This document shows positions 1 through 12,800 of a stretch of DNA of 64,000 nt, one piece after another (the first letter of the stretch is position 1; the number at the start of each line of letters is the position of its first letter). The stretch is from positions 1-64,000 of the forward strand of contig JAJIRX010000574.1 of NCBI GenBank assembly GCA_023853785.1, in the 5' to 3' direction. The stretch is from Psilocybe azurescens. Its lineage: Eukaryota > Basidiomycota > Agaricomycetes > Agaricales > Agrocybaceae. The notes below the pieces were generated by a model. That model saw only the letters and a program-made list of their open reading frames with translations, did not search any database and was not told the DNA's origin. The translations under genes and the position numbers were made by a program.

Positions 1-284
1 AATGGGGTCAAAATCGAAGGAGATAGTGGTGGACGTCTCCGTTCTACCACTGGGTGGTGAATTGGATATGTTGGTTTTTAGCACTTGACGGATCGTATTT
101 CGGTCAGCATAGAGAAGCAAGACATAGATTGTCAATCCATCTGACCTTGCTAAGGGTCTCTCTTGATGTCGTGCTTCGAGGCACAAACCACACGATAGGT
201 TTCTTTAAGAACGAAACTACGATTCGAAGCGAAATTGTTGGTGCTTTCTCTATAACTCTGGATTGTACTTTTCACTGCCTGATT
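1..284. other. window edge, no gene supported
   Basis: This stretch lies downstream of the CGI121 stop codon. Open frames are present on the plus strand, but they run antisense into the CGI121 last exon and look like shadows. No recognisable protein or RNA was seen. Confidence 0.4.
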
Positions 285-1063
285 TCATGCCATGACGTTT
301 TTCATAGCGACAGAGCTAATCACGATATTATCCACGATAGCCCTCTCTCTAACTGGATTATCTGCAGCTTCTTTTACAGCCACCTCGTTGTTTAATTTGT
401 AGTACTGTTACAAAGAATCAATGAAAAAGTTTAACCATCCACTAGCGAAAGTACTCACTTTTTTATAGATGCCCAATCAGTCACAATTTCTAGTTCAGAA
501 AATGGAACCAAGTCTCCGGAAACAATGTCTTTCATCTCTCTTGAACTATTGAAGGAGTAAGGTCGGGAGAATCGATCCGCACAAGTATGACATCGGAGTC
601 CTCGTTTGAAACTCCATAGCGTCGGATTGCCTCTGTGATCTAAATTTTCCAAGATCAACGTCAAATAAGAGTCAGATATGTGAAATCCCTACGTTATGTG
701 TAGGGTTCAAGATATACAAGATCTCTGAATGGACGGTCTTCGTTCGTAGGTCCTTTTTGCGACTCTGCCAATATTGCTTGTGTGAATGGCAAAAGGTGTA
801 ACTTGCTCGTGACCTGAGATGAAGGGTGATAAAATCGTCTCAGAGAAACGCAGAGGCACCATGAGAGAACTCGTGACAGACAAGACGAGCATTGATAAAC
901 GCAAAATTGACTGCTTCCCGCGCCTTTTCACCTAGTTCACCCTCAGTAGTTGAGGCTTCGATAATTCGTGACTTTATTGAGAGGAATTGGACACATTTCG
1001 GAAAAGCGCAATATGTACATTGGAGCATCTTGAGTCGAAGTGAGGGAATTGGAGGGATTCCAT
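285..1063 (-). CDS. CGI121: EKC/KEOPS complex subunit CGI121 (TPRKB homologue)
   Basis: CGI121 is the small KEOPS subunit that binds the kinase Bud32/PRPK and helps N6-threonylcarbamoyladenosine (t6A) formation on ANN-decoding tRNAs; KEOPS is also tied to telomere upkeep. It is recognised only after joining four exons. The N-terminus is MESLQFPHF, followed by VHIALFRNVSN, then REAVNFAFINARL. The family core LRTKTVHSEILYILNPTHN comes next, then ITEAIRRYGVSNEDSD. The C-terminus carries SGDLVPFSELE, DWASIKKYYKLNNEVAV and IVDNIVISSVAMKNVMA. GT-AG introns split NARL/VTSK, THN/ITE and IKK/YYK. Three single-base frameshifts (near 541, 754 and 977) are needed to read it through, all beside homopolymers. 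The start is the ATG at 1063, which gives the usual fungal N-terminus; an in-frame upstream exon starting at about 1211 is possible but unnecessary. The gene is divergent from ARP5. Confidence 0.82.
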
Positions 1064-1421
1064 CGAAAGTAGATGACTTGTCCGAGACAAGTTGCGCTGA
1101 TTACTGTTGGCGGAGTGTGGATTCGGCATCAGTTAGCAGTTTGCAATGGGCCTGGCTTACTTCCGACTTTCATAGCAAATCTATATACGATTCAAATACA
1201 TCGCTGGCAGCCATATATTAAGCTCTCATATCGATGGCACACTCATAATTAGTGCTCAAAAGGTTTTGCACTTTCTACACCTGCACGTTCACGTCGACTG
1301 ACTCCGAAATAGAACATCCATTCAACCAAACTCATCTGTCAAAGTTTACATACTCGGTACTCAACACTCATATAAGCCCGTAACCGAACCTTGAACTTGA
1401 ACCATTAAAGACTGTCGCGTT
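1064..1421. promoter_or_regulatory. divergent promoter region CGI121/ARP5
   Basis: A 358-bp gap lies between the start codons of two oppositely directed genes, so it must hold both promoters. No clear TATA box or named operator was recognised. Confidence 0.45.
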
Positions 1422-4400
1422 ATGGATTCCGAAACTGCACCTGCACCTAAAAGTATCGTCTATCTGCCGACAACTTATCAACCAAGCTTGCCACCCCCGC
1501 AGAGTCGTATGATAACCACCGAGATGCACATACGCCTATCGTCATAGACAATGGGTCGACCAACCTCCGATGGGGGTTTGGCACGTCATCGACCCGTATG
1601 CAGGTCCTAACGCGGTGGCCAAATACAAGGAGCGAAAGACGAACAAACCGCTGCTCTTATTCGGAGAAGGCATTGATTCGGAGAGTGGTGCCAGAGGGCA
1701 GACGAGGACACCTTGGGAGGGATGTGCTGCTGAATTTCGACGCATTGGTGAGTCCAACAATGCTGCTTGGACCTTTTCTGGATGTGGGACCTGATAGGTT
1801 CACTCTCGAGACGTAGGAAAATGCACTGGACTATGCCTTCATACAACTTGGCATCGACACGCCGACTGTGGATCACCCTGTCCTCATGACTGAGCGTCTA
1901 TGTAGCCCACTGCATTCTCGAGCGCGTAAGTCGCGCCGCATGCTATTCTGTTTTTTCTGAAAGCTTACCTGCGTTGCTTATGTAGTCACATCTGAACTCA
2001 TGTTCGAGCTCTACTCTGTACCATCCTTGGCATACTGTGTCGATGGTCTTATGTCCTTCTATCAAAATCATCTCCCTCCTCCCAACCAACCTTTCCAAGG
2101 CAATGGACTCGTTGTTTCATTCAACACGGCATCCACGTCAGTTATACCTATTCTCAGAGGAAAAGGCCTCTTGAGCCATGCCAAAAGGTAATAAATCTAT
2201 TTATTGTCAGTGATCACTCATTAATAGCAGAAAAGAATACCCTGGGGTGCTTCCCAATCATCCGAATACCTCCTCAAACTAATCCAACCTCAAATACCCA
2301 AACTTCCCTACAAGAGTGACCACCACCCAGACCAATGTTTGTGTTCCCTGTCTCCTTCCTATTCTGCGATCACTAACACACTCTTATCCAGTGGATGTTG
2401 CACAACTTCTGCGAAGTAGCGACTGATTTCCCGGTATCCTGCGTCAATTACAGGATCCATTGAAAATGCGCGAAGCAGAAGTTGTCGTCCAGTTCCCATT
2501 CACCCTGCCCGTAGTCGAGGAAAAGACTGAAGAAGAACTTGCTCGCATCTCAGAGAAGCGAAAGGAACAGGGCAGAAAGCTGCAAGAGATGGCTGCCAAA
2601 ACAAGAATGGAAAAGGTATAGTTAAATTTCTTAACACTCAGCCTGTCACAATTCAACGTTCGCCTCTTTGCAATTACAGCTCTTGCGCAAAGAGACCGAC
2701 CTTCAGTATCTCACAAACTTGAAGGAAAGCAAAGCCAGCGAAACCAAGAAAGAGTGGATGGTGAGTCGCTGACCGTTCCATTTCCAAGCCAGGGCATATC
2801 AATGAATTGTTTTTGCAGAGCAAACTACAAGCAGAAGGGCTTGATAGCGAAAGTGCATTAGACGAGGCTATCAAAAAGCTGGACGGCGATCTCAAAAAGT
2901 CACGAAAGAAGGAAGCAGGCGAAGCGGACGACATGCCTGTGAGTTTTATCTTGCTTTCAGTTCCATCGATTCAATTAATAGCCTTTTCGTCTACAGCAAG
3001 AAGAACCCTCATTCCCTCTTATCGACGTTCCCGATTCCGAAGTATGTTAGATGCACTCCTTGCGGGACATGAACTTAAATAACATGTTGGATTGCAGCTC
3101 AACGAAGAAAGCCTGAAAGAGAAGAAAAACAAAAACTTCTGAAAGCCGGATTCGAAGCTCGCGCGCGCGCCAGGAAAGAAAAGGAACGCGAACGGGAGGA
3201 AAAAGAGCGCGAGGAGAAGAAAGAGGAAGAGGGAGCGCAATATGGATTTGGGTGGATGGTCGAGAAAGATGAGACAGGAACAAGAGGTATAAATTCTAGC
3301 CAATCCTTTCCCTGCGTGCATAGATAGAACTGATGTCTTTCCTTCCAGGCTCTTATGGCAAAAATCAAAGATCGTGCTCGTAGGAAAGCGGCTTTGACTG
3401 ACCGAAAGAGTGCTGCTGCTCAGGCAAGGATGAAGAATATAGCATCGTTGGCTGCGGATGATCGCGTTCCCAAGGCCGAAGAAACGCAAAGGAAACGGAG
3501 GTACATAATCCACTGCTCTGTTTCAATTTTTTCTGCTAACATCTCACCATGGCTTTCACAGAGGGATCTATTCGGAGCTGATGATGCTGACTGGGCCATC
3601 TATCGTAAAATCGTACGTTACACGGCTCACAAAATACTCGTCAGCGTATTCATCTAACATTCTTCCTCAAATCGTTTTAGAACACGGCAGCGCCTTCCTC
3701 CGACGAGGAAGATGACCTGGCTCAACTGCAGCTCATCGAGCAGAAGCTGCTAACGTATGATCCTACATTCACGAACAAGAACACCCATGCCTCGATAACG
3801 ACCCAGCGATCAGCACTCATGTCCGCTTTTAGACCTTCATACGAAGAGGGGAATATCGAAGGTGCGTTTGTCTCCTACGCATCCATTTTTGTAGACATTT
3901 ATGAACTGAAGGATGTTATGCTAATAATTGGTGCAGGAAACACGCGGATCCATCTGAACACTGAAAGATGGAGAGTCTGCGAAGCGTACTTCTCTCCGGG
4001 CATGGCTGGCGTAGACTCTGCGGGTCTCACAGAGGTCATTCAGAACCTCATACCTTCCTTCATCTCATCCAGATCTCGGAATGAGCCTCTGGATTATCCC
4101 GCCGACCGAGCAGAGGTGATTCAGGTGTGTGATGTGTATCCTCCTCCGTTTATCAAACACGGTCTCAACGACATAAACTGTTTCTCCAGAATGTCTTCCT
4201 TACGGGATCTGCATGCCAATTCCCCGGACTGGTAGAGCGTTTGCAATCGACGTTGAGGTCCCTCTTACCACCGGACTCTCCTGTCAACATTGTTCGCGCT
4301 GCGGACCCTGCGTTGGATGCGTGGAAAGGCATGGCTTCTTTCAGTCGGACTGAGGAGTTTGGCAGGGTGGGTGTGACAAAGCAGGAGTATGAGGAGTACG

Positions 4401-4501
4401 GTGGAGAACGTATCAAGAAGTGGTGGGGCGGGAATTGGAATAATGCAATCCCATCCTCGGGAGCTGGCGACGACGACGACGATAAGATGCAGGTGGACTG
4501 A
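1422..4501 (+). CDS. ARP5: Actin-related protein 5 (INO80 complex)
   Basis: ARP5 is a nuclear actin-related protein. With IES6 it forms the INO80 module that grips the nucleosome and couples ATP hydrolysis to sliding. Visible parts in order: an ATP-fold start IVIDNGSTNLRWGF; DPYAGPNAVAKYKERKTNK; DYAFIQLGID with VLMTERLC; a block with YCVDGLMSFYQ, LVVSFNTASTSVIPI and IPWGASQSSEYLLKLIQ; the long charged ARP5-specific coiled coil at about 2500-3500; ALMAKIKDRARRKAALTDRK; FGADDADWAIYRKI; the actin-like C-terminal half WFSPGMAGVDSAGL-type (here YFSPGMAGVDSAGL); and a tail rich in Asp ending at 4501. At least eight short introns have normal GT-AG borders. Six frameshifts (near 1507, 1592, 1728, 2432, 3130 and 3230) break the frame, most as one missing base in a run. 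Pseudogenisation is the alternative, but intact splice sites and conserved residues argue against it. Confidence 0.93.
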
Positions 4502-4960
4502 TTTCAATTTTTCTTTCACCTCTTGAGTTTGTTACGTTACGTGTACGACACTTTTCTTTTCCTAAGTATATTGATGCCTCCCCTGATGAGTGTGCTGATC
4601 CCAATGTATTACAATCTGATAGAACCCTAAGTATGTTGGTAGAAAGATGGCTCGAAGAAAACGGTCCTCGATACAAGTGAATGAACAGGCTGTGGTTCAA
4701 CGACAAAGAGAATGTATATGCCACATGGAGGAAAAACTGGAGGATGCGTCATTGTACAAGTGAAAGAAGGGTGGGTAAGTACTATAATGGCGGAACGTTA
4801 CAAGCGTAGACACTCTGATATACATATCCATCCACAAACGCTCGTATTGCGGCTGGTAACATATTTTCCAAGAAGAAAAGAAAGGATGATACAACGACAA
4901 CAGCGACAGCATCAAGAGGTGTGATAGTGGAGGTGCCCAGACCCGGACCATCTGAAGTGT
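4502..4960. other. convergent 3' intergenic ARP5/SEC4
   Basis: A 459-bp gap separates the ARP5 and SEC4 stop codons, which face each other. It presumably holds both 3' UTRs and polyadenylation signals. The short open frames on either strand show no recognisable protein. Confidence 0.5.
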
Positions 4961-5891
<931 letters not shown>

Positions 5892-6883
5892 GATAAGCGA
5901 GGATAAAGTATCTGATGGTAGATGTTGTCGAGCGAACCCAAACAGACGACAAGGAGGACTGAAGATGGAGGATATGAGGGTTTGTAGTACAAGCTTAGAA
6001 GCTAGTTCGCTACCGCCAACACATAAGGACACGTGATCCCTCCATATCCGACTTGGTCGAAGTCACAAATTTCATAACAACGTGCCATCCGACCATCGAC
6101 CACGACCCACATAAATGTATTATACAGCTCTGCGTCCTTTTTCGCTATATCTGTGCTCTTTTTGCCATATTCCTCGTAATGCTTATAGTGCTGACGGGTT
6201 TTCAAATATCAGACAGTATGTATGGCATCTGAAACTTGAGTCAAGCAGCAGCATAAGCTGGAACACCCCTGCGCCGCATACATTCGTCCCCATTCCGGGG
6301 ATCTGGACTCAAACTCCAACTTCCGTCACCAGGTTATCTGTGTATTCCGCAGGATCTTCTTGGAGTGTGATTAATCAACTCATGCCTCTGGGACTACCGT
6401 CACATCAGTTGGTGTAATGAAACATTGCGGTCGGTCATTACTTTTAGCTTTTCACCGGCACACAGATAGAATGATGCCATCGCACCTCAAGCCGTATTCA
6501 TATTAATTGTATTGTTGGTCACAGGATGTCGTCCTTCTATAGATTAAGGTTCTTAACCGTGCGTTTCCCACATTGACCTCCGTATCGAGGACTCGACCCT
6601 TTAAAGAAAAACGATCCTACGACCCATAACACTATACTCATCTTCTTACTGCCTGAATCAGGTTTATGAACTTAAGAAACAGTATCCAACTCTCAAAAGC
6701 ACTATCCGGTTCAACGCAACTGTAAAAATGCTTTCAAGCTTATCGTAGGAAAGAATAGGCGCCCACATACCACGAACATGTGATGGCCTCGTTTGGCCGC
6801 AGCTGCTTCTTCTGGCTTCCACGGACAGCCTATAAAAGCCTCAGCTCCAAAAACGTTCCCCCATCACGACTTTCTCTACTGTC
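5892..6883. promoter_or_regulatory. long divergent intergenic region SEC4/helicase
   Basis: Nearly 1 kb separates two oppositely directed start codons. A TATA-like element lies at 6831. Open frames at 6002-6205 (-) and 6115-6417 (+) overlap each other, lack recognisable motifs, and I regard them as chance. Confidence 0.5.
6831..6838 (+). promoter_or_regulatory. TATA-like box of helicase gene
   Basis: TATAAAAG lies 53 bp upstream of the helicase ATG (6884), a spacing that fits a short fungal 5' UTR. This is a motif match only. Confidence 0.45.
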
Positions 6884-9800
6884 ATGAGCACATTTCACAA
6901 ATTTACCTACCGAGCAGGGTTATTTGATCCCGCAAACCTTATAACAGCGCAAAAAATCGACGAAGCACTGTACGAGTTCATCGCAGTCGTCAATGAAACG
7001 AACTACAGCCAAGTCCTCGAAGATTTACTTGACAAAAGCCACATCGTTGAGTTGATCATATCAGGTAAATTCTCTTTGCATTTCCTTCAATCCAAAATTG
7101 ATGTTTGTCGATTAGGAATAAGTGACGAAATCCCTCTCCAAGAATGGATCTTAGAAGGCTTTCCGTCCTCCGCCCAGTCTTTTGAAACTACGTTTGCTTG
7201 GAAGCTATTGTCGAAACTATCCGAATTTTTCCTGTTCCATTCATCTGTAGACCCTGTCTTGCGCAAGCACCACCAAACCGTGAAACTTGCTCCAGAGATC
7301 TTGCAGGCTCTTTTTGCCATGACCGTCTTGGGAAACGCACGTCCGGCTGGCTCCGACAATTCCAAGGTATCCAAGAAATCCAAAACAAAAAGTAGCCAGA
7401 AGGAAATGAAGCAAGCTAACAGAACCGCGCGCCGTTCCGTATCGAATGAAACCCCATTCATCTTCACCAACATCCCGATCCCACAAACTTCCTCGGACGC
7501 CATATCTTCTATCTCAATTTTCTTGGAAAGTTTGAAAGAAATTCTCAAGGTGTGTAGCACCTGTCTCGAATGCTTTCACGCACTGACAGACACATAGTTT
7601 TATTTAATCGAGATGCGAACAGAACATTTTTGTACCATCATCAAGGAGTCTTTCATTCCCCAAGAGCGTCCGATGGAACTGTACATCAATACTGCAGCGG
7701 TTGAAATTGTCGATGAATCTCCTCCAGCAGCTCCAACCACGGCAACAACGACAGCGATTGCATTCCCCATGATACAGCCCATGAAGTCGTGCGTCGTTCT
7801 CATCCGCAACGGACGCTCTTTCTAATCCCTTTGCAGAGCACTTTATTTTGATAGCCCGGAAGGGTTTGGAAAGTGGAGCATCCTCATTTCTTCAAGTGCG
7901 GATCGAGACCTCAGGCAACACCGCCGCAAGGCCAAGGCATCTTTTGATATTATCGTCAAGAAAATCAAGTACAGTATCATCAACTCACGCCATCATTGTC
8001 TCATTCTAATTCTACTATGTTGAATTTTCTCAGGGAGCTTTCGAACGGCCATTTTTCATTTGACAATCAGAAAAGATTGAATGGCCCTGGAACAGAAGTG
8101 CCCATATACGAGGCAAAACTGAGCGGTGATTTGCGGCTGGTCGTGCGTTACAAATTTAATTAAAGCATTTATATATGCTGATAATAGCATCACAGTACCA
8201 AGTCGACTGTGTTCCAGGCTACGACATTGAGGCAGCTTTACACTAGTGTGAAATATACGAACCTCTTTACTAAAGCTGATTATCAGACCGAAACTCAAGG
8301 TCGTCAATCACACCACTAATTCATAATTTCACTAACGCTTTTCAACCAGTTCTCCGAGTATATGGAATATATACACATGCGCACATGGACAGCCGTTTAT
8401 GGGACACCGTCTCTGCTCATCGTAGCAAGCGGGGAGGGGAATATAGGAGCAGGTGATATATAGCTTTCCCTGATTCCTCTTTCACTTCCACTGAGCGCCC
8501 TCGCAGATGTCTGCAACGTAAGAGGCAAGGCGGCGATGTCTTTCTGCCCATCTGTTTCTCTTCCCTGGAAGAAGTCGAAGAAGAATCTTTACGCGTCATT
8601 CCTGACTTACCTCCAGATGATAATAATCAAGTATGTGTATTTCATCTTCCTTTATATTCTTCAATGCCGCTATGTTTACACTCGAATAATTATAAAATAG
8701 CTGCACAAGATTCTGACGTACGCATTCATTAAATTCTCTTTCAACTTTCGTAGTTTCTGAACCAGCGATGTGGTTTAGGTTGGAGAAATATGTGACGTTG
8801 TCGAAGGTTAGTTTTTGGTATTATTAAAATTATCATTTTTTCTAATAGAACGGACAACCACAGGAGCTGCTTGACAGTAATACAGTTTCTGATTTACCCT
8901 CTATTCGACTAAGACTGAAGTGATGTTTAGGCATTGAAGACAACCGGGATGTTACGTTCCCTTTTGAAGTCTCGTAAGTCGTCACTTCGAAAGCCTAACT
9001 AAAATAGGTTGTTTATATTTCGTCTTGTAGGAAATACGAAAGGAAGATTATCGAGCATCCATTATCGTGCTACGTGCTGGGTCGAAGTGGAACTGGGTAC
9101 AATGCCTTTCTAAATGATATACGGTTAAGGCTGATCGTCCATTTTTTCTTCAATGAAACAGCAAAACAACAACCATGCTACACAAGATGTATCGCGTCCA
9201 AAAACAGTACCAAATGAATAGTGAGCACAGTGCGAAACCGAGACAGGTCTTCGTTACACAATCCCGGGTCCTCGCAGCGAAAGTGGAGGACCTTTTCGCC
9301 TCATACTTGGAATCCCTCGCCACTTCATCCCATAACGATACGAAGCACAGACCAACAGGTCGCGACAACGCCGAGACGGATGAAGACGACAGCATAGAGT
9401 GGAAGAATGACCTTCCGCAACGTTTCAGCGAACTTGAAGACAAGGACTTCCCGTTGTTCCTAACAGTCGACCGTGTATGTTGTCCATCTATTCTTTTTGG
9501 CGATAGTTTACTGAGTGATACGTGAAGCTTTATGCATTGATCGAAGCCGACATCAAGTTCTCCGAAAGAGATACCGGGTCTCATCCCAACTATTTTGAAA
9601 TAAGATTGCCGACAGGCCAACCTTCCATAGCAGCGAACGGAAAGCTCGTCACGTATGATCGATTCCTCGGAGAATATTGGCCTCATTTGACCCAGTCGTT
9701 GAAGAAAAACTTCAGTAAGCTTTTACCACATGAATGGTTCACTAGTAGCTTCTCTGAGTTTGGCAACAACTTCCAGATCCGTCCTTAGTTTTTAGCGAAA

Positions 9801-12800
9801 TCATGGGTGTTATACAAGGCTCTGAGGGGACAGTCACATCCCCCAATGGATGCCTCGATCGAAGAGCCTATGAAGAGCTTTCTGCAAGAACGCAACCTAC
9901 CTTTGCAGAACATCGTTCTGCTATTTACGGGCTTTTGAGTCTTATCGTAAACTTAAAAGCGAAAGGCGAGATTACGACGCACCAGACAGGTGAACATTAG
10001 TTTGAAGAGGAGAATGAAATTTATGATGCCAATTCTTTGTAATTAGAACGCACGATATACTCCGCGCCATCACTAAACGTCGAGGCATTCTGGGCCAAAC
10101 ATTTGATTTCCTGTATGTTTATGCAAGTTCTGTGCCTTTCCAATTGATTAAACTTGTTTTTTCAGTTACATTGATGAAACCCAGGACAACCTGCTTGTTG
10201 ATTCTTTAGGTGGGCGGTATTCATTCAATTGAAATATGTTTTTATATTCATGATTGCGGTTTAAGTGCTGCGACTGCTCTGTCGAAACACTAATGGATTG
10301 TTTTGGGCGGGTGATACTGCCCAGACTATTTCCGCAGGCAGTTCGTTTCGGTTTGACGATTTGACTGCATTCTTGTTCCAGTTTGAAGTGGGTTCTTGAA
10401 GCCTTTAGCTAGCACTTACTATTCAAGAAGACTGACTCCTCTCTGTAGGAGCAAAGGCGTCTTCGGGATGCATTGCCTCGTTCAGAAAAGCTCAAGAAAT
10501 CAAACAAACCAAAGAAGTTTCACCTCACAGTCAACTACAGATCGCATTCTGGAATTGTCAATTGTGCCCATTCCGTGATCGAGTTAATCTCAAAGTATTG
10601 GCCATACAGCATCGACCTTCTACCTCGAGAAAGAGGCAATACCGACGGCGTGAAACCGATTTTTTATCAAGACATTTACCCAGGCTTTATCAACGAGGTA
10701 CGTCGCACCCTCAGCACTGCTGACATCTATCGATGCCAACGCATTGTCGGGACAGGGCCATTTTTGTCCAAAAGCAGGGGCAGGTACGCGATTTAGTCCT
10801 TGACCCTCGTGTTATCTATCATTTCTCATGAGTACGAACAGCGTCGAAAAGATCGAACTGGGAGCTGATCAATGTAGGGTTTCGTAAATTTATCACGGTT
10901 TACAGAAATAAATTTCTTTTGATTAGGCATCCTTGTTCGCGATGACGCTGCAAAGCAACGACTGGAAGACGAAATTGGCAAGATAGGGATCATCATGTAA
11001 GTTTTTCGCACCATGCTCAACGTTACCATTTCACGCTAATGTCTTGTTCAAGCACTTTATACGACAGCAAAGGCCTAGAGTTCAACGACGTAGGATGACA
11101 GTCACTTCAAAGCCTCTCACTGATTATCTAATTCGTCCTTCTATTGATAGGTTTTCTTATATAACTTCTTCCATGATTCTGGAGTTGATGTCTCTCAATG
11201 GAGGGTGGTTCTAAATAACATCTCGATCGATGATTTGTTCCACCCAACATCTCAATCAGCTCCTAGATTTGATCCGACTCGTCATGCTGCAATTTGCTCT
11301 GAGGTATTCATTTTTATCACCACAAGAAGTATTTTATTTATTTCTTCTGTCCAGCTCAAATTTCTATATGTGGCTATCACACGTGCACGAAACAATTTAC
11401 GAATAGCGGACGAATCCTTAAAGGGAGAGCCGATGAGGGTGGGCCCATACTACTTGATCTATATAACTGACATTTACATACAACTTACCTAGGCGCTGTG
11501 GACAAACCGCGATCAAATTCGGAACTGTCACCCAAGTGACGACCTTTCTGACTTTGCCATACCCTCCAGCAAAGACGAATGGGCGAAGAGAGCCCTCGAT
11601 CTATCTCGCAATCAAAAGCATGCCCTCGCCAGGGATAGCTACGAGAAAGCGGAGAGGCCCCAAGAAGCCGCTTTGGAAAATGCTCGGTATCTACAGCAAC
11701 TTGCTGTAAGAACTCCGTTTGACTCCAGGAATCGCAAACGCGACGCCGCTTTCAAATCTGCCGCCAAAGCATTTTTGTCTTGCGCCCAAAATTCCCTGAG
11801 AATGAACACCAAGAGAAGCTGCTACCGATCTTCTGCAGAGTGCTTCGAGCAAGCTGGCGACGACCTGTCAGCTGCTGGAACCTATCGACTGGCAGAAGAT
11901 TTCACGAAAGCGTCCCGCCTCTTCCGAAAACTAGGAAAATTTGACGATGTGTATTCCATCATAATGAACCATGGCGAGAAGATTGAAGATATGGAATCTA
12001 TCCGAGATGTTGTCCGGCTCTACTACGTTAACCAGAAGGAATTCAGGTAAGTTAGACGACAAAACATATATATATATTATCTTCAAGTTGTCACTAATAT
12101 CTGTTCCTTCCATCGACAGCAAGGCCCACCAATTATTTGAAACCATCGACGAAGAAATCGAGTACCTCGAGGACCGAAATCTAGACATGGCTCAAGTGGA
12201 TTTGCTCCTCATTCACGGTAGAAAGGCTGAGGCGGCAAATCTTCACCTATCTGAGGGACGGGTTTTGGAAGCTGTTGACTTGTTCATTGAAGATGGCATG
12301 TATAACACTACTTCCTTACAACGGGCAGTGGTCTGTATTCTTCAGGGCTTATGGCAGAAGATGTTTGTTGGGGCCGTAGGTGCGGCAAGTACCGAAGTCA
12401 CGGACTACCTAATCCGCTTTGATGTCCTTGAAAAGGGTGCCATGACGCCCATGGATTTACTGGAGGTGTGTGTAAGACCTTCCTTACAGTCATCAAGGAC
12501 TATTCACAGTGCCTCTTATCAGTTTGAAATGTTCCAGGCAATCATTTCAGGAGAGATAAACAAACTTGGACTGCTTTCGGAATCCTTTCTCGGCGCTGGA
12601 AATACCGACGCTGCCTTTTTATGTCTTGACCATTACTTCGCGCAAATCCCATCTCTCGATGCCATGGATATTGTGGAGATGGCAACATCTTTGCGATTAT
12701 TCTTCAAGTACATACAGATGCTTCATCGTTTAACCCTCTTTGTGGACCCCAGTGCCGATTTGCGGGTGTTGAAACTTTTGGGATCACCAAGTCTGAAAAC

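Noticed and set aside
3019..3513. 164-codon minus-strand ORF over ARP5
   Set aside because: It is antisense to the conserved ARP5 coiled coil and exons; its Leu/Phe/Ser-rich sequence is what reversed Lys/Glu codons give.
1422..4501. ARP5 as a pseudogene
   Set aside because: Six frame breaks but no disrupted splice sites or lost conserved residues, and other essential genes here show the same pattern; error is more likely.
6002..6417. small genes between SEC4 and the helicase
   Set aside because: Overlapping open frames on both strands without motifs, splice logic or codon pattern.
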